A stretch of 64,000 nucleotides of DNA from the NCBI GenBank assembly GCA_947474565.1, contig CANJIS010000001.1, positions 1-64,000 of the forward strand. Direction: 5' to 3'. Below are positions 56,003 to 64,000 of this stretch, one piece after another. Within the stretch, counting starts at the first letter, position 1. Each line of letters begins with the position of its first letter. Made by a program: the position numbers and the translations under genes. This DNA is from Alphaproteobacteria bacterium. Its GTDB lineage: Bacteria > Pseudomonadota > Alphaproteobacteria > Micropepsales > Micropepsaceae. The notes under the pieces are model-generated. The model was not told the origin of the DNA, did not search any database, and was given only the letters and a program-made list of their open reading frames with translations.

Positions 56003-56707
56003 ATGATGAAGGCGCATGCCGCCCTCTGTCTTGGGTTTATGCTGCTGGCGGGTTGCGGAGAAAAGCCCGACATCCAGAAAGAAGACGCTTTGCTGCATCA
56101 AATCTACGAGAAGGGCTCACGCAATGCGGAAGGCCCGGCGCTGGCGTCAACCGCCGGCCGGGCGATGCGAAAAGGCGATGACCTGATTCTCGCTTTGGGC
56201 AATGGCCAAAAAGTTTCGTTCCATAGCAATTGCCCGCCCGATTCCGGCTCTTCATGCGATGGCTATGCGTTGATCGCCTATTTGCCGAGCGTCCACTTAT
56301 TTGTAGTCCTGGAATATTTCTACGAAGATGCCGAATATTGGCTGATCAACGATCAAACGGGCCGGAAAACCAATATTCGCTCTGTTCCCATATTCTCACC
56401 CGACAGAGAGCGGTTCCTGGTGCAGGATGATGACATGATCAACGATCATCCCAACAACCTGGAAATCTGGCGCCGCGTGGATGACGGCGCCGTGCTGGAA
56501 TGGGCGCATCCCTATACGCTCATTGATCAGGAGATTCCGGGCTTCAAAGGCCTGTACCATACCGATGCCGATTGGCACGAAGCCGACCGCATCGCTTTGA
56601 ATTTTTCCGCTGATTATGGCGCCACAAAATGGTTGGGCTCCATTACGCGCGAAAAAGGCGGGTGGCACGTTTCCGGGAATTGGCCGAAAGAACCCAATCC
56701 AATATAA
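56003..56707 (+). CDS. Hypothetical lipoprotein downstream of tRNA-Val
   Basis: A 234-residue protein with a lipoprotein signal (MLLAGC, acylated Cys18). The rest is a soluble, mostly beta domain rich in Asp and aromatic residues, with a possible disulfide pair in SNCPPDSGSSCDG. I do not recognise the family. The base composition looks more AT-rich than its neighbours. The start codon is only ten bases after the tRNA-Val CCA, with GGGG between, so the mRNA probably begins at the tRNA promoter and is released by tRNA processing. Confidence 0.65.
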   Translation: MMKAHAALCLGFMLLAGCGEKPDIQKEDALLHQIYEKGSRNAEGPALASTAGRAMRKGDDLILALGNGQKVSFHSNCPPDSGSSCDGYALIAYLPSVHLFVVLEYFYEDAEYWLINDQTGRKTNIRSVPIFSPDRERFLVQDDDMINDHPNNLEIWRRVDDGAVLEWAHPYTLIDQEIPGFKGLYHTDADWHEADRIALNFSADYGATKWLGSITREKGGWHVSGNWPKEPNPI

Positions 56708-56708
56708 A

Positions 56709-56745
56709 AGCCGCGCGGACGTTATCTCCGTCCACGCGGCTCCCA
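56709..56745. terminator. Hairpin between convergent lipoprotein and hupB genes
   Basis: AGCCGCGCGGACG pairs with CGTCCACGCGGCT (one G-T) around a seven-base loop. On the minus strand it is followed by TTTTATATT, a U-rich tract. It probably ends hupB and may also serve the plus-strand gene. Confidence 0.7.
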
Positions 56746-56758
56746 ATTTAAAACTGAC

Positions 56759-57031
56759 TTAATTCAGCGAGTCCTTGAGCTGCTTGCCGGCACGGAAGCG
56801 CGGCTGCTTGGACGGCTTGATGGTGATTTCTTCGCCGGTCTGGGGGTTGCGGCCCTTGCCGCCGGCGCGGGTGGCGACCACGAACACGCCGAAACCGGTG
56901 AGGCGTACTTCCTCACCCGCTTTCAGCGAGGCAGCGATCAAGTCAAACACGCCGTCCACCGCCTTGGCCGCGTCATTCTTGGGCAGGCCGGTATGGTCGG
57001 CGAGCTTCTGGATGAGATCGTTCTTATTCAC
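56759..57031 (-). CDS. hupB: DNA-binding protein HU
   Basis: Nucleoid protein of 90 residues that bends DNA without strict sequence preference. It starts MNKNDLIQKLADHTGLPK and contains the beta-arm region GRNPQTGEEITIKPSKQPRFRAGK, readable as the HU signature. It lies downstream of lon on the same strand, the usual place. A terminator between lon and hupB shows that hupB has its own transcript. Confidence 0.95.
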   Translation of the reverse strand: MNKNDLIQKLADHTGLPKNDAAKAVDGVFDLIAASLKAGEEVRLTGFGVFVVATRAGGKGRNPQTGEEITIKPSKQPRFRAGKQLKDSLN

Positions 57032-57141
57032 TAGACGCTCCCTTTCGATTCTTCCCTGTTGGCGGGGAGTCTAGGGGTGGGGGGACAGGCTTGCCAAGAC
57101 AAAAAAGCCCAATTTTCCGGGTTTTTTGCCTTGAATCGCCT

Positions 57142-57174
57142 AAAAACAAGAGGCCCGGAGTTTCCTCCGGGCCC
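57142..57174 (-). terminator. Rho-independent terminator after lon
   Basis: On the minus strand GGGCCCGGAG/CTCCGGGCCT form a stem with a four-base GAAA-type loop (GGAAAC), followed by CTTGTTTTT. It lies 24 bases after the lon stop. Confidence 0.85.
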
Positions 57175-57197
57175 TGTCTGTTCATATCGACGGCATG

Positions 57198-59699
57198 TCA
57201 GTGCGTGATCAGCGGATCGGGATCGCCCTGATCCAGCGCCACCCGCGGAACATTGCTGTCCGCTTCCGGCTCGACCCAGTCGATCGCGACCGGCTCGCGC
57301 ACCAGGGCGATGGCAAGCACCTCGCCCACATTGGAAACCGGCACGATCTTCAGGCCGGTCTTCACGTTGTCTGGCACTTCGGCCAGATCCTTCTCATTCT
57401 CCTTGGGAATGATCACCGTGGTGATCCCTGCCCGCAGAGCCGCCAGCAGCTTTTCCTTCAAGCCGCCAATGGGCAGCGCCCGGCCGCGCAGCGTCACCTC
57501 GCCGGTCATCGCCACATCGCGGCGGATGGGAATGCCGGTCAGCACCGAGACAATGGACGTCGCCATCGCCAGGCCGGCCGACGGACCATCCTTGGGCGTC
57601 GCGCCTTCCGGCACGTGCACATGGATGTCCACCTTGTCGAAGGTCGGCGGCTTGATGCCGAAGCTGGTCGCCTTGGAGCGGACATAGGACCGCGCCGCGT
57701 CAATCGACTCCTTCATCACATCGCCCAGCTTGCCGGTCGCCTGGAAGCGGCCCTTGCCGGGCAGCATCACGGCTTCAATGGTCAGCGTTTCGCCGCCCAC
57801 TTCGGTCCAGGCCAGGCCGGTCACGACACCAACCTGATCTTCGCCTTCGACTTCGCCATAGCGATACTTGCGGACACCCGCGAAGGTTTCCAGATTTTCC
57901 GGCGTCACTTCGACCGACTTGGCCTTGGACGACATGATCAGCTTCACGGCCTTGCGCGCCAGGTTGGCGATTTCACGCTCCAGGTTGCGCACGCCCGCTT
58001 CCCGGGAGTGATAGCGGATCAGATCACGCAGGCCCGCATCGGTGATGGTCCATTCCTCGGCCTTGAGGGCATGGGCTTCCATCTCCTTGGGGATCAGGTG
58101 GCGCTTGGCGATTTCCAGTTTCTCATCTTCGGTGTAACCGGCGATGCGGATGATCTCCATGCGATCCAGCAACGGCTGGGGCATGCGCAGGGAGTTGGCC
58201 GTGGTGACGAACATCACGTCCGACAGATCGAAATCCACTTCCAGATAATGATCGTTGAAGGTGGCGTTCTGCGCCGGGTCCAGCACTTCGAGCAAAGCCG
58301 AAGACGGATCGCCGCGATAATCGGCGCCCAGCTTGTCGATCTCATCCAGCAGGAACAGCGGATTGGACGACTTGGCCTTCTTCAGCGACTGCACGATCTT
58401 GCCGGGCATGGAGCCGATATAGGTGCGCCTGTGGCCACGGATTTCCGCTTCGTCGCGCATACCGCCCAGCGACATGCGCACGAATTCGCGGCCCGTCGCC
58501 TTGGCGATGGATTTGCCGAGCGAGGTCTTGCCCACGCCCGGCGGTCCCACCAGGCACAGGATCGGACCCTTGATCTTGCCGACGCGGCTCTGCACCGCGA
58601 GGTATTCAAGAATACGTTCCTTGACCTTCTCCAGGCCGTAGTGATCGTCGTTCAGCACCTTCTCGGCGGCGACGATGTCGCGCTTGACCTTGGTCTTCTT
58701 GCCCCACGGCAAGGACAGCAGCCAATCCAGGTAATTGCGCACCACGGTGGCTTCCGCCGACATCGGGCTCATCGAACGCAGCTTCTTGACTTCGGCCTGC
58801 GCCTTTTCGCGCGCCTCCTTCGACAGCTTGGTCTTGCGGATGCGCTCTTCCAGCTCGTTCATCTCGTCGCGGCCTTCTTCGCCTTCGCCGAGTTCCTTCT
58901 GGATCGCCTTGAGCTGCTCGTTGAGATAATACTCGCGCTGGGTCTTCTCCATCTGGCGCTTGACCCGGGTGCGGATCTTGCGCTCGACCTGCAGCACGCC
59001 GATCTCGGCCTCGATCAGCTGCAGAACCTTCTCCAGCCGCTCGGTGGTGGACAGGGTCTCCAGCAAGGCCTGGCGGTCGGAAATCTTCACCGACAGATGC
59101 GCCGCAACCGTGTCGGCCAGCCGCGCCGGTTCTTCAATCTGCGCCACCGCCGCCAAAGTCTCGGACGGGATCTTCTTGTTGAGCTTGATGTACTGCTCGA
59201 AATTGGTCTTGACGGTGCGCAGCAACGCCTCCGTCTCCCGCGCCGCCGGCGCGTCTTCCGGAATCTTTTCGATATTGGCCTGGAAGAATTCGGGGCGGCC
59301 GGTGAAGCCGGTGACCCGCGCCCTGCCCTTGCCTTCCACCAGAACGCGCACGGTCTGGTCCGGCAGCTTCAGCAACTGAAGCACCGTGGCCAGGGTGCCG
59401 ATCGTGTGCAGACCGTCGGCTGTGGGATCGTCTTCCGCCGCCACCTTCTGGGTGAGCAGCAGAATCTGTTTTTCCTCGTTCATCACTTCTTCGAGGGCGC
59501 GCACGGATTTTTCGCGGCCGACGAACAACGGAACGATCATGTGGGGGAATACAACGATATCGCGCAGCGGCAGAACCGGCGCGACGGCGATGGCGGTCAC
59601 CGTTTCCGGGCTTTCCGTCTTTTCGGCCTTCGGCTTTTCAGCCTTCTCGGCCTTATCGGTTTTGTCGATCTTGTCGGTCTTCTTGGCGTCGTCCGCCAT
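57198..59699 (-). CDS. lon: ATP-dependent protease Lon
   Basis: Cytoplasmic AAA+ protease that removes misfolded and regulatory proteins; in Caulobacter it degrades DnaA, CcrM and SciP. The 833-residue protein has an N-terminal substrate domain (VLPLRDIVVFPHMIVPLFVG), a coiled coil, Walker A GPPGVGKTSLGKSI, Walker B FLLDEIDK, and the protease active-site serine in PKDGPSAGLAM with a later Lys. The first 35 residues are an unusual Lys/Asp/Glu/Thr-rich tail made of near-repeats of DKTDKAEKAEK. A sigma-32-type promoter lies upstream. Confidence 0.96.
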   Translation of the reverse strand: MADDAKKTDKIDKTDKAEKAEKPKAEKTESPETVTAIAVAPVLPLRDIVVFPHMIVPLFVGREKSVRALEEVMNEEKQILLLTQKVAAEDDPTADGLHTIGTLATVLQLLKLPDQTVRVLVEGKGRARVTGFTGRPEFFQANIEKIPEDAPAARETEALLRTVKTNFEQYIKLNKKIPSETLAAVAQIEEPARLADTVAAHLSVKISDRQALLETLSTTERLEKVLQLIEAEIGVLQVERKIRTRVKRQMEKTQREYYLNEQLKAIQKELGEGEEGRDEMNELEERIRKTKLSKEAREKAQAEVKKLRSMSPMSAEATVVRNYLDWLLSLPWGKKTKVKRDIVAAEKVLNDDHYGLEKVKERILEYLAVQSRVGKIKGPILCLVGPPGVGKTSLGKSIAKATGREFVRMSLGGMRDEAEIRGHRRTYIGSMPGKIVQSLKKAKSSNPLFLLDEIDKLGADYRGDPSSALLEVLDPAQNATFNDHYLEVDFDLSDVMFVTTANSLRMPQPLLDRMEIIRIAGYTEDEKLEIAKRHLIPKEMEAHALKAEEWTITDAGLRDLIRYHSREAGVRNLEREIANLARKAVKLIMSSKAKSVEVTPENLETFAGVRKYRYGEVEGEDQVGVVTGLAWTEVGGETLTIEAVMLPGKGRFQATGKLGDVMKESIDAARSYVRSKATSFGIKPPTFDKVDIHVHVPEGATPKDGPSAGLAMATSIVSVLTGIPIRRDVAMTGEVTLRGRALPIGGLKEKLLAALRAGITTVIIPKENEKDLAEVPDNVKTGLKIVPVSNVGEVLAIALVREPVAIDWVEPEADSNVPRVALDQGDPDPLITH

Positions 59700-59813
59700 G
59701 GCTTATGCTCCTGCCGGCCAGCCCGCCGGCTTTACTGTGCTACGCCGATTTTGGGGAAAACCCGGCGCTGTGAAGGGGCCGTCTCAAAAGACAACGACTC
59801 CGGACACGTTAAC

Positions 59814-59840
59814 GTGGGGCCACCCGTGTGCGGTTTCAAG
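59814..59840 (-). promoter_or_regulatory. Candidate heat-shock (RpoH) promoter of lon
   Basis: On the minus strand CTTG(AA), a 17-base spacer after CTTG, and CCCCAC. This is close to the alphaproteobacterial RpoH consensus CTTG-N17/18-CCCCAT. It would give a leader of about 105 bases before the lon ATG, in keeping with lon as a heat-shock gene. Confidence 0.6.
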
Positions 59841-59947
59841 CTTTCCGGCGGGTTTGTGATGCTGAAGTTCCCGTCCGCACACAGAAAGCCCTGTCGAACC
59901 TCGCGTTTTTGACGAGGCGTGACGCGAAAGACGCTTAAGGCTGCACG

Positions 59948-61216
59948 TTACGAGGCAGTTTGCTCGCGCGCCTGGCCCTTGTCGGAATAGGTGTACAGGG
60001 GCCGCGCCTTGCCATCCACCACATCGGCGGTGATGACCACCTCCTGCACCCCGTTGAGGGTGGGAAGTTCGAACATCGTCTCCAGCAGAATGCCTTCCAG
60101 GATGGAGCGCAAACCGCGCGCGCCGGTCCGGCGCTGAATGGCGCGCTTGGCGATGGAGTGCAGTGCTTCTTCCTGGAAGCGCAGCTTGACGCCTTCCATC
60201 TCGAACATGCGCTGATACTGCTTGGCCAGCGCGTTCTTGGGACGGGTCAGGATTTCGATCAGGGCCGGCTCGGTGAGATCGCCCAGGGTGGCGAGCACCG
60301 GCAGACGGCCGATGAATTCGGGGATCAGGCCGAACTTCAGCAGATCTTCCGGTTCGATTTCGCGCAGGATTTCGCCGGTGCCGCGTTCGTCCGGACCCTT
60401 CACATTGGCGCCGAAGCCCATGGATGTGCCCTGGGTGCGCGCAGCAATGATCTTGTCCAGGCCGGCAAAGGCGCCGCCCACGATGAAGAGGATGTTGGTC
60501 GTATCCACCTGCAGGAATTCCTGCTGCGGATGCTTGCGCCCGCCCTGCGGCGGCACGGAGGCAACGGTGCCTTCCATGATCTTGAGCAGGGCCTGCTGCA
60601 CGCCTTCGCCCGACACGTCGCGGGTGATGGAGGGATTGTCCGACTTGCGGCTGATCTTGTCGACTTCGTCGATATAGACGATGCCGCGCTGGGCGCGCTC
60701 GACATTATAGTCGGCAGCCTGCAGCAGCTTGAGAATGATGTTCTCGACGTCTTCACCGACATAACCGGCTTCGGTCAGGGTGGTGGCGTCGGCCATGGTG
60801 AAGGGCACATCCAGGATGCGCGCCAGCGTCTGCGCCAACAGTGTCTTGCCGCAGCCGGTGGGGCCGATCAGCATGATGTTGGACTTGGCGAGTTCGACAT
60901 CGCCGTTTTTGCCCGACGAGTTGATGCGCTTGTAGTGATTATGGACGGCGACCGAGAGCACCTTCTTGGCGTGCGGCTGACCGACGACGTAATCGTCCAG
61001 AACCTTGAAAATTTCCTGGGGCGTGGGAACGCCCTCCTTGGATTTCATGAAGGAGGTTTTGTTCTCCTCCCGGATGATCTCCATGCAGAGTTCGACGCAT
61101 TCGTCGCAGATGAACACCGTCGGGCCCGCGATCAGTTTCCTGACCTCGTGCTGGCTCTTACCGCAGAAAGAGCAGTATAGCGTGTTCTTGGACTCGCCGC
61201 CGCTGGCCTTGCTCAT
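59948..61216 (-). CDS. clpX: ATP-dependent Clp protease ATP-binding subunit ClpX
   Basis: AAA+ unfoldase that feeds substrates to ClpP; 422 residues. The N-terminal zinc domain has Cys15, 18, 37 and 40. Walker A is [10 protein letters not shown] near 117-126, the pore-loop GYVGEDVE lies after it, Walker B is VYIDEVDK, and IGF-type ClpP-binding loop is represented by the GFGANV region. Sensor residues in [10 protein letters not shown] are present. It follows clpP after 177 bases. Confidence 0.96.
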   Translation of the reverse strand: MSKASGGESKNTLYCSFCGKSQHEVRKLIAGPTVFICDECVELCMEIIREENKTSFMKSKEGVPTPQEIFKVLDDYVVGQPHAKKVLSVAVHNHYKRINSSGKNGDVELAKSNIMLIGPTGCGKTLLAQTLARILDVPFTMADATTLTEAGYVGEDVENIILKLLQAADYNVERAQRGIVYIDEVDKISRKSDNPSITRDVSGEGVQQALLKIMEGTVASVPPQGGRKHPQQEFLQVDTTNILFIVGGAFAGLDKIIAARTQGTSMGFGANVKGPDERGTGEILREIEPEDLLKFGLIPEFIGRLPVLATLGDLTEPALIEILTRPKNALAKQYQRMFEMEGVKLRFQEEALHSIAKRAIQRRTGARGLRSILEGILLETMFELPTLNGVQEVVITADVVDGKARPLYTYSDKGQAREQTAS

Positions 61217-61393
61217 TTTCCAAACATCTCACAGCTTTGGGGCTTTTTAAGGCCTATGCTGCTTTGCAACATTGCGGGGGCGAAGCACCCCCAACTTCCC
61301 AATATTCGACCATGCTATAGCCCGCCGGATCAAGAATTGTTTAAGGCAGGCCAAGCCCACGAAAAATCAGGAACTTTCGGTGGTTTTCCCGTC

Positions 61394-62023
61394 TCAGGCC
61401 GGGGTTTCGGCTTCCGGCCTACGCACCATGACTTGATCTAAGATCCCGAAAGTCTTGGCTTCTTCGGCAGTCATATAGGTGTCGCGGTCGAGCATTTTTT
61501 CAATAGCCTCGACCGGCTGGCCGGTATGTTTGGCGTAAACCTCATTCAACCGCTTCTTCAATTTGACGATTTCCAGGGCATGCCGGGCGATATCGGCGGC
61601 CTGGCCATAGAAGCTGGCCGAGGGCTGATGGACCATGATTCTGGCGTTGGGCAGGGCAAAACGGTTGCCCTTTTGGCCGGCGCACAGCAGCAGCGACCCC
61701 ATGGACGCCGCCTGGCCGATGCAGAAGGTCTGAACCGCCGGGCGGACATATTGCATCGTGTCGTAGATCGCCAGGCCCGCCGTCACCAACCCGCCGGGCG
61801 AGTTGATGTACATGTGAATTTCCTTCTTGGGGTTTTCGGCCTCCAGGAACAGAAGCTGGGCTGTGATCAGGCTGGCGCCATAATCCTCAATCGGGCCGGT
61901 GATGAAGATCACCCGCTCCTTCAAAAGGCGCGAATAGATGTCGTAGGCGCGCTCACCCCGGGCGGTCTGCTCCACCACCATGGGGACCAGGGTGTTGTTG
62001 TAATACTCAGTCGGGTTGGTCAT
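61394..62023 (-). CDS. clpP: ATP-dependent Clp protease proteolytic subunit ClpP
   Basis: Serine protease barrel, 209 residues. The catalytic triad is Ser107 ([10 protein letters not shown]), His132 (MVHQPS) and Asp181 (DRDTYM). The start at 62023 gives [20 protein letters not shown], the normal N-terminus with the axial-gate propeptide region. Longer open frame upstream lacks family sequence. In Caulobacter ClpXP drives cell-cycle proteolysis, including CtrA. Confidence 0.96.
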   Translation of the reverse strand: MTNPTEYYNNTLVPMVVEQTARGERAYDIYSRLLKERVIFITGPIEDYGASLITAQLLFLEAENPKKEIHMYINSPGGLVTAGLAIYDTMQYVRPAVQTFCIGQAASMGSLLLCAGQKGNRFALPNARIMVHQPSASFYGQAADIARHALEIVKLKKRLNEVYAKHTGQPVEAIEKMLDRDTYMTAEEAKTFGILDQVMVRRPEAETPA

Positions 62024-62110
62024 GGGCGCAGGCCTTTGATTCGGATCGGATGCTCTCAATATAGGGTGCCGAATCCCCAATGTCATTCCCGGCACTCCAC
62101 GGCGCCCGCC

Positions 62111-62143
62111 AAACAAAAAGGCCGGGCTTTCGCCCGGCCTTTT
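62111..62143 (-). terminator. Rho-independent terminator after tig
   Basis: AAAAGGCCGGGC pairs with GCCCGGCCTTTT around a four-base loop. On the minus strand the run TTTTTGTTT follows. It begins three bases after the tig stop and separates tig from clpP. Confidence 0.88.
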
Positions 62144-62145
62144 GA

Positions 62146-63504
62146 TTAGCCCTTGATGCTCTCCGGAATATCATCCGGGTCGTGGAACAGGGTTTCGCGG
62201 TCCACGGCCTTGTCGGTGACCTGGGCCAGTTCCGCGATGAAGTCCACCACCTTGTCTTCGAAGATGGGGGCGCGGATTTCGGCCTGAGCCTGTTGGTTGG
62301 AGCTGTAGAACTTGAACACTTCCTGCTCCTGGCCGGGGAACTGGCGGGCGCGGCTCATGATGGCGCGCTGCACTTCGTCGTTGGCCACGGTGATGCCGTT
62401 CTGCTCACCGATCTTGCCCAGCACCAGGCCAAGGCGCACGCGGCGTTCGGCGATGCGCCGATACTCCTCGCGCAGCTTTTCTTCCGAACCGGCTTCTTCT
62501 TCGGCGGTCTTGCCTTCGCGCTTCAGTTCATCGAGCACCTGGGCCCAGATATTGGCGAACTCGGTTTCCACCATGGCGGGCGGCAGCGGGAAATCATGCG
62601 CTTCGTCCAGCGCGTCCAGAATGCGGCGCTTCAGATGCACGCGGCTGGCGCGGGTGTAATCGGCCTTGATCTGCTCGCGGATGCGTTCGCTGAGCTGGCC
62701 CAGATCGGTCATGCCCAGCTTCTGCGCCAGGGCGTCATCGATCTTGGATTCTTCCGGCGCCTTCACCTCATTAACGGTGACCTTGAACAAAGCGGCTTTG
62801 CCGGCCAGGTCGGGGGCGTGATACTCGGCGGGGAACGACACGTTCACATCGCGGGCTTCACCGGCCTTGGCGCCGATCAGCTGTTCTTCAAAGCCCGGAA
62901 TGAACTGGCCCGAGCCGAGCGTAAGGTTAAAGCCTTCGCCCTTGCCGCCTTCGAATTCCACGCCATAGACGCTGCCGATGAAATCGATCACCACGGTGTC
63001 GTCTTTCTGGGCGGCTTCGCCTTCGGCGCGGGCGACATAGTTGCGGCTCTGCTTGGCGATATTGTCCAGCGCTTCCTTCACATCGGCGTCGCCAACGTCT
63101 GAGGTCAGGCGCTCAACCTTGAGCTGGCTGACATCGGTGGTGGTGAACTCCGGCATAAGGTCCACGGTGACGGTGAACTGAAGGTCGGCCTTGCCGTCCA
63201 CCACTTCCTGCACATCGCCAACCGGCTCGATGCGCGGCGTGATGGCGGGCTTGAGCTGATTGTCGCTGATCGCCTTCTGGCTGCCCTCGTCCACCGCTTC
63301 CTGCACGACTTCGCCCATCACGGACTTGCCGAACTGCTTTTTCAGGAACGAGACCGGCGCCTTGCCCGGACGAAAGCCCTTGAGATTGACGCGGCCCTTC
63401 ATCTCTTCGAGCCGCTTGGTGACGCGGCTGTCGAGCTCGCTGGCGGGGATGGTCACCGCATATACGCGGCGCAGGTCCTCGGAAGCGGTTTGGGTAATCT
63501 GCAT
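62146..63504 (-). CDS. tig: Trigger factor
   Basis: Ribosome-associated chaperone with prolyl isomerase activity; 452 residues. The ribosome-binding signature GFRPGKAP is at about residues 44-51. The FKBP-type domain (about 155-245) contains [19 protein letters not shown] and [16 protein letters not shown] helical C-terminal chaperone domain follows. Upstream (63505-63719) no gene is seen before tRNA-Leu. Confidence 0.95.
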   Translation of the reverse strand: MQITQTASEDLRRVYAVTIPASELDSRVTKRLEEMKGRVNLKGFRPGKAPVSFLKKQFGKSVMGEVVQEAVDEGSQKAISDNQLKPAITPRIEPVGDVQEVVDGKADLQFTVTVDLMPEFTTTDVSQLKVERLTSDVGDADVKEALDNIAKQSRNYVARAEGEAAQKDDTVVIDFIGSVYGVEFEGGKGEGFNLTLGSGQFIPGFEEQLIGAKAGEARDVNVSFPAEYHAPDLAGKAALFKVTVNEVKAPEESKIDDALAQKLGMTDLGQLSERIREQIKADYTRASRVHLKRRILDALDEAHDFPLPPAMVETEFANIWAQVLDELKREGKTAEEEAGSEEKLREEYRRIAERRVRLGLVLGKIGEQNGITVANDEVQRAIMSRARQFPGQEQEVFKFYSSNQQAQAEIRAPIFEDKVVDFIAELAQVTDKAVDRETLFHDPDDIPESIKG

Positions 63505-63719
63505 GGCTACGTCCCTTACTCTTATATATCTGTGTTGCCCGGCTGGCCCTGGCGGACCCTAAATCCCGGCACCGCCTGGATTTTCGCGGAATTGTTGGAT
63601 TTGGGCGTGCCGATTTACCCGTTTCCCCCTGTCACCGCAACTGGCCGCAACATGCGGGGTTCAAAGGGGTTTGGCCGTCTATGAATGGTGGGATTTCCTG
63701 GCTTATACAGACCCCGCGT

Positions 63720-63802
63720 GCGGTCGTGGCGAAATTGGTAGACGCAGCAGATTTAGGTTCTGCCGGGCAACCGTGGGGGTTCAAGTCCCTCCGACCGCAC
63801 CA
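63720..63802 (+). tRNA. tRNA-Leu (anticodon TAG)
   Basis: An 83-base tRNA with encoded CCA and a short variable arm of class II type (TGCCGGGCAACCGT). Acceptor stem GCGGTCG/CGACCGC; anticodon loop TTTAGGT; T-arm GGGGTTCAAGTCCC. Confidence 0.93.
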
Positions 63803-64000
63803 TTCCGAGTGTCGTGAAACAACGCCGCCAGACTTTCCGGCAACATTTCCGGAATGTCTTCGGCAATCAGTCCCGGGCCGAAGCGGCCCGCCGCATCGCC
63901 ATGCAGCCAGGCGGCGGCGGCGGCGGCGGAGCCGGCCTCCATGCCGGCTGCGAACAAGCCGCCGATCATGCCGGCCAGCACATCGCCCGATCCGGCGGTG
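63781..64000 (-). CDS. nnrD: NAD(P)H-hydrate dehydratase domain, C-terminal part (cut by window edge)
   Basis: The 72 visible codons encode the end of an ADP-dependent NAD(P)HX dehydratase (YjeF C-terminal, ribokinase-like fold), which repairs hydrated NAD(P)H. The signature TAGSGDVLAGMIGGL is at the window edge and contains the catalytic Asp; an Ala-rich helix and GLIAEDIPEMLP follow. Whether an N-terminal epimerase domain is fused cannot be seen. The last seven codons lie antisense to the 3' end of tRNA-Leu (22-base overlap). Confidence 0.85.
   Translation of the reverse strand, partial: TAGSGDVLAGMIGGLFAAGMEAGSAAAAAAWLHGDAAGRFGPGLIAEDIPEMLPESLAALFHDTRNGAVGGT

Noticed and set aside
57195-59912. 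A 905-codon open frame on the plus strand, and other long open frames antisense to dnaE, bamA, nuoG, rseP and the lpx genes
   Set aside because: They mirror strongly conserved genes on the other strand, lack ribosome sites and have His/Gln/Gly-rich compositions typical of antisense reading in GC-rich DNA.
1-64000. CRISPR arrays, prophage, toxin-antitoxin or secretion-system clusters
   Set aside because: No regular direct repeats, phage genes or paired small toxin/antitoxin frames were seen; the window is mostly core genes.

Overview
This 64 kb window is chromosome from a high-GC alphaproteobacterium. The evidence is the gene order rpsB-tsf-pyrH-frr-uppS-cdsA-dxr-rseP-bamA-skp-lpxD-fabZ-lpxA-lpxI-lpxB, the use of LpxI rather than LpxH, the block nuoA-N-birA-coaX-rnj-mce-DUF1467, the block tig-clpP-clpX-lon-hupB, and a GTTC-N7-GTTC SOS box. 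The layout resembles Caulobacter and relatives (Micropepsaceae/Rhizomicrobium-like bacteria also fit), but I cannot name the genus.

Layout. 1-156 is the end of an IS3-family insertion sequence. 236-3057 holds gltX and gltA on the plus strand. 3061-17669 is one minus-strand run of 15 genes for translation factors, UMP kinase, isoprenoid and phospholipid precursors, outer-membrane assembly and lipid A; many neighbours overlap by 1-4 bases. 17994-22829 holds an aminotransferase and dnaE. 22871-23030 holds a 33-residue membrane peptide under a consensus LexA box, the most interesting find here. 23171-24803 is a small exported cupredoxin/truncated-globin/DUF3034 operon whose first gene carries an in-frame TAG. 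24879-30042 holds lolD-lolC, an archaeal/eukaryotic-type proS, pirin and a DUF924 protein. 30222-33759 holds envelope or secreted proteins, including an OmpA-type lipoprotein with an in-frame TAG. 53517-33995 is a minus-strand run of 22 genes: complex I with two non-standard extra genes, then birA, coaX, rnj, mce, DUF1467 and a GNAT. 53876-57031 has tRNA-Asp, tRNA-Val, lipoproteins, an NHL protein and HU. 57198-63504 is the lon, clpX, clpP, tig protein quality-control block. tRNA-Leu and the 3' end of an NAD(P)HX dehydratase gene close the window.

The genes are mainly core housekeeping: envelope biogenesis (lipid A, Bam, Lol), respiration (complex I), translation and proteolysis. The accessory signal is in small places: the LexA-controlled peptide upstream of dnaE, inserts inside the nuo operon, paired palindromic repeats, a duplicated fragment of lolD, and three broken reading frames (lpxD frameshift; DUF3034 and OmpA-lipoprotein amber codons). 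No CRISPR array, prophage or secretion-system cluster is visible.
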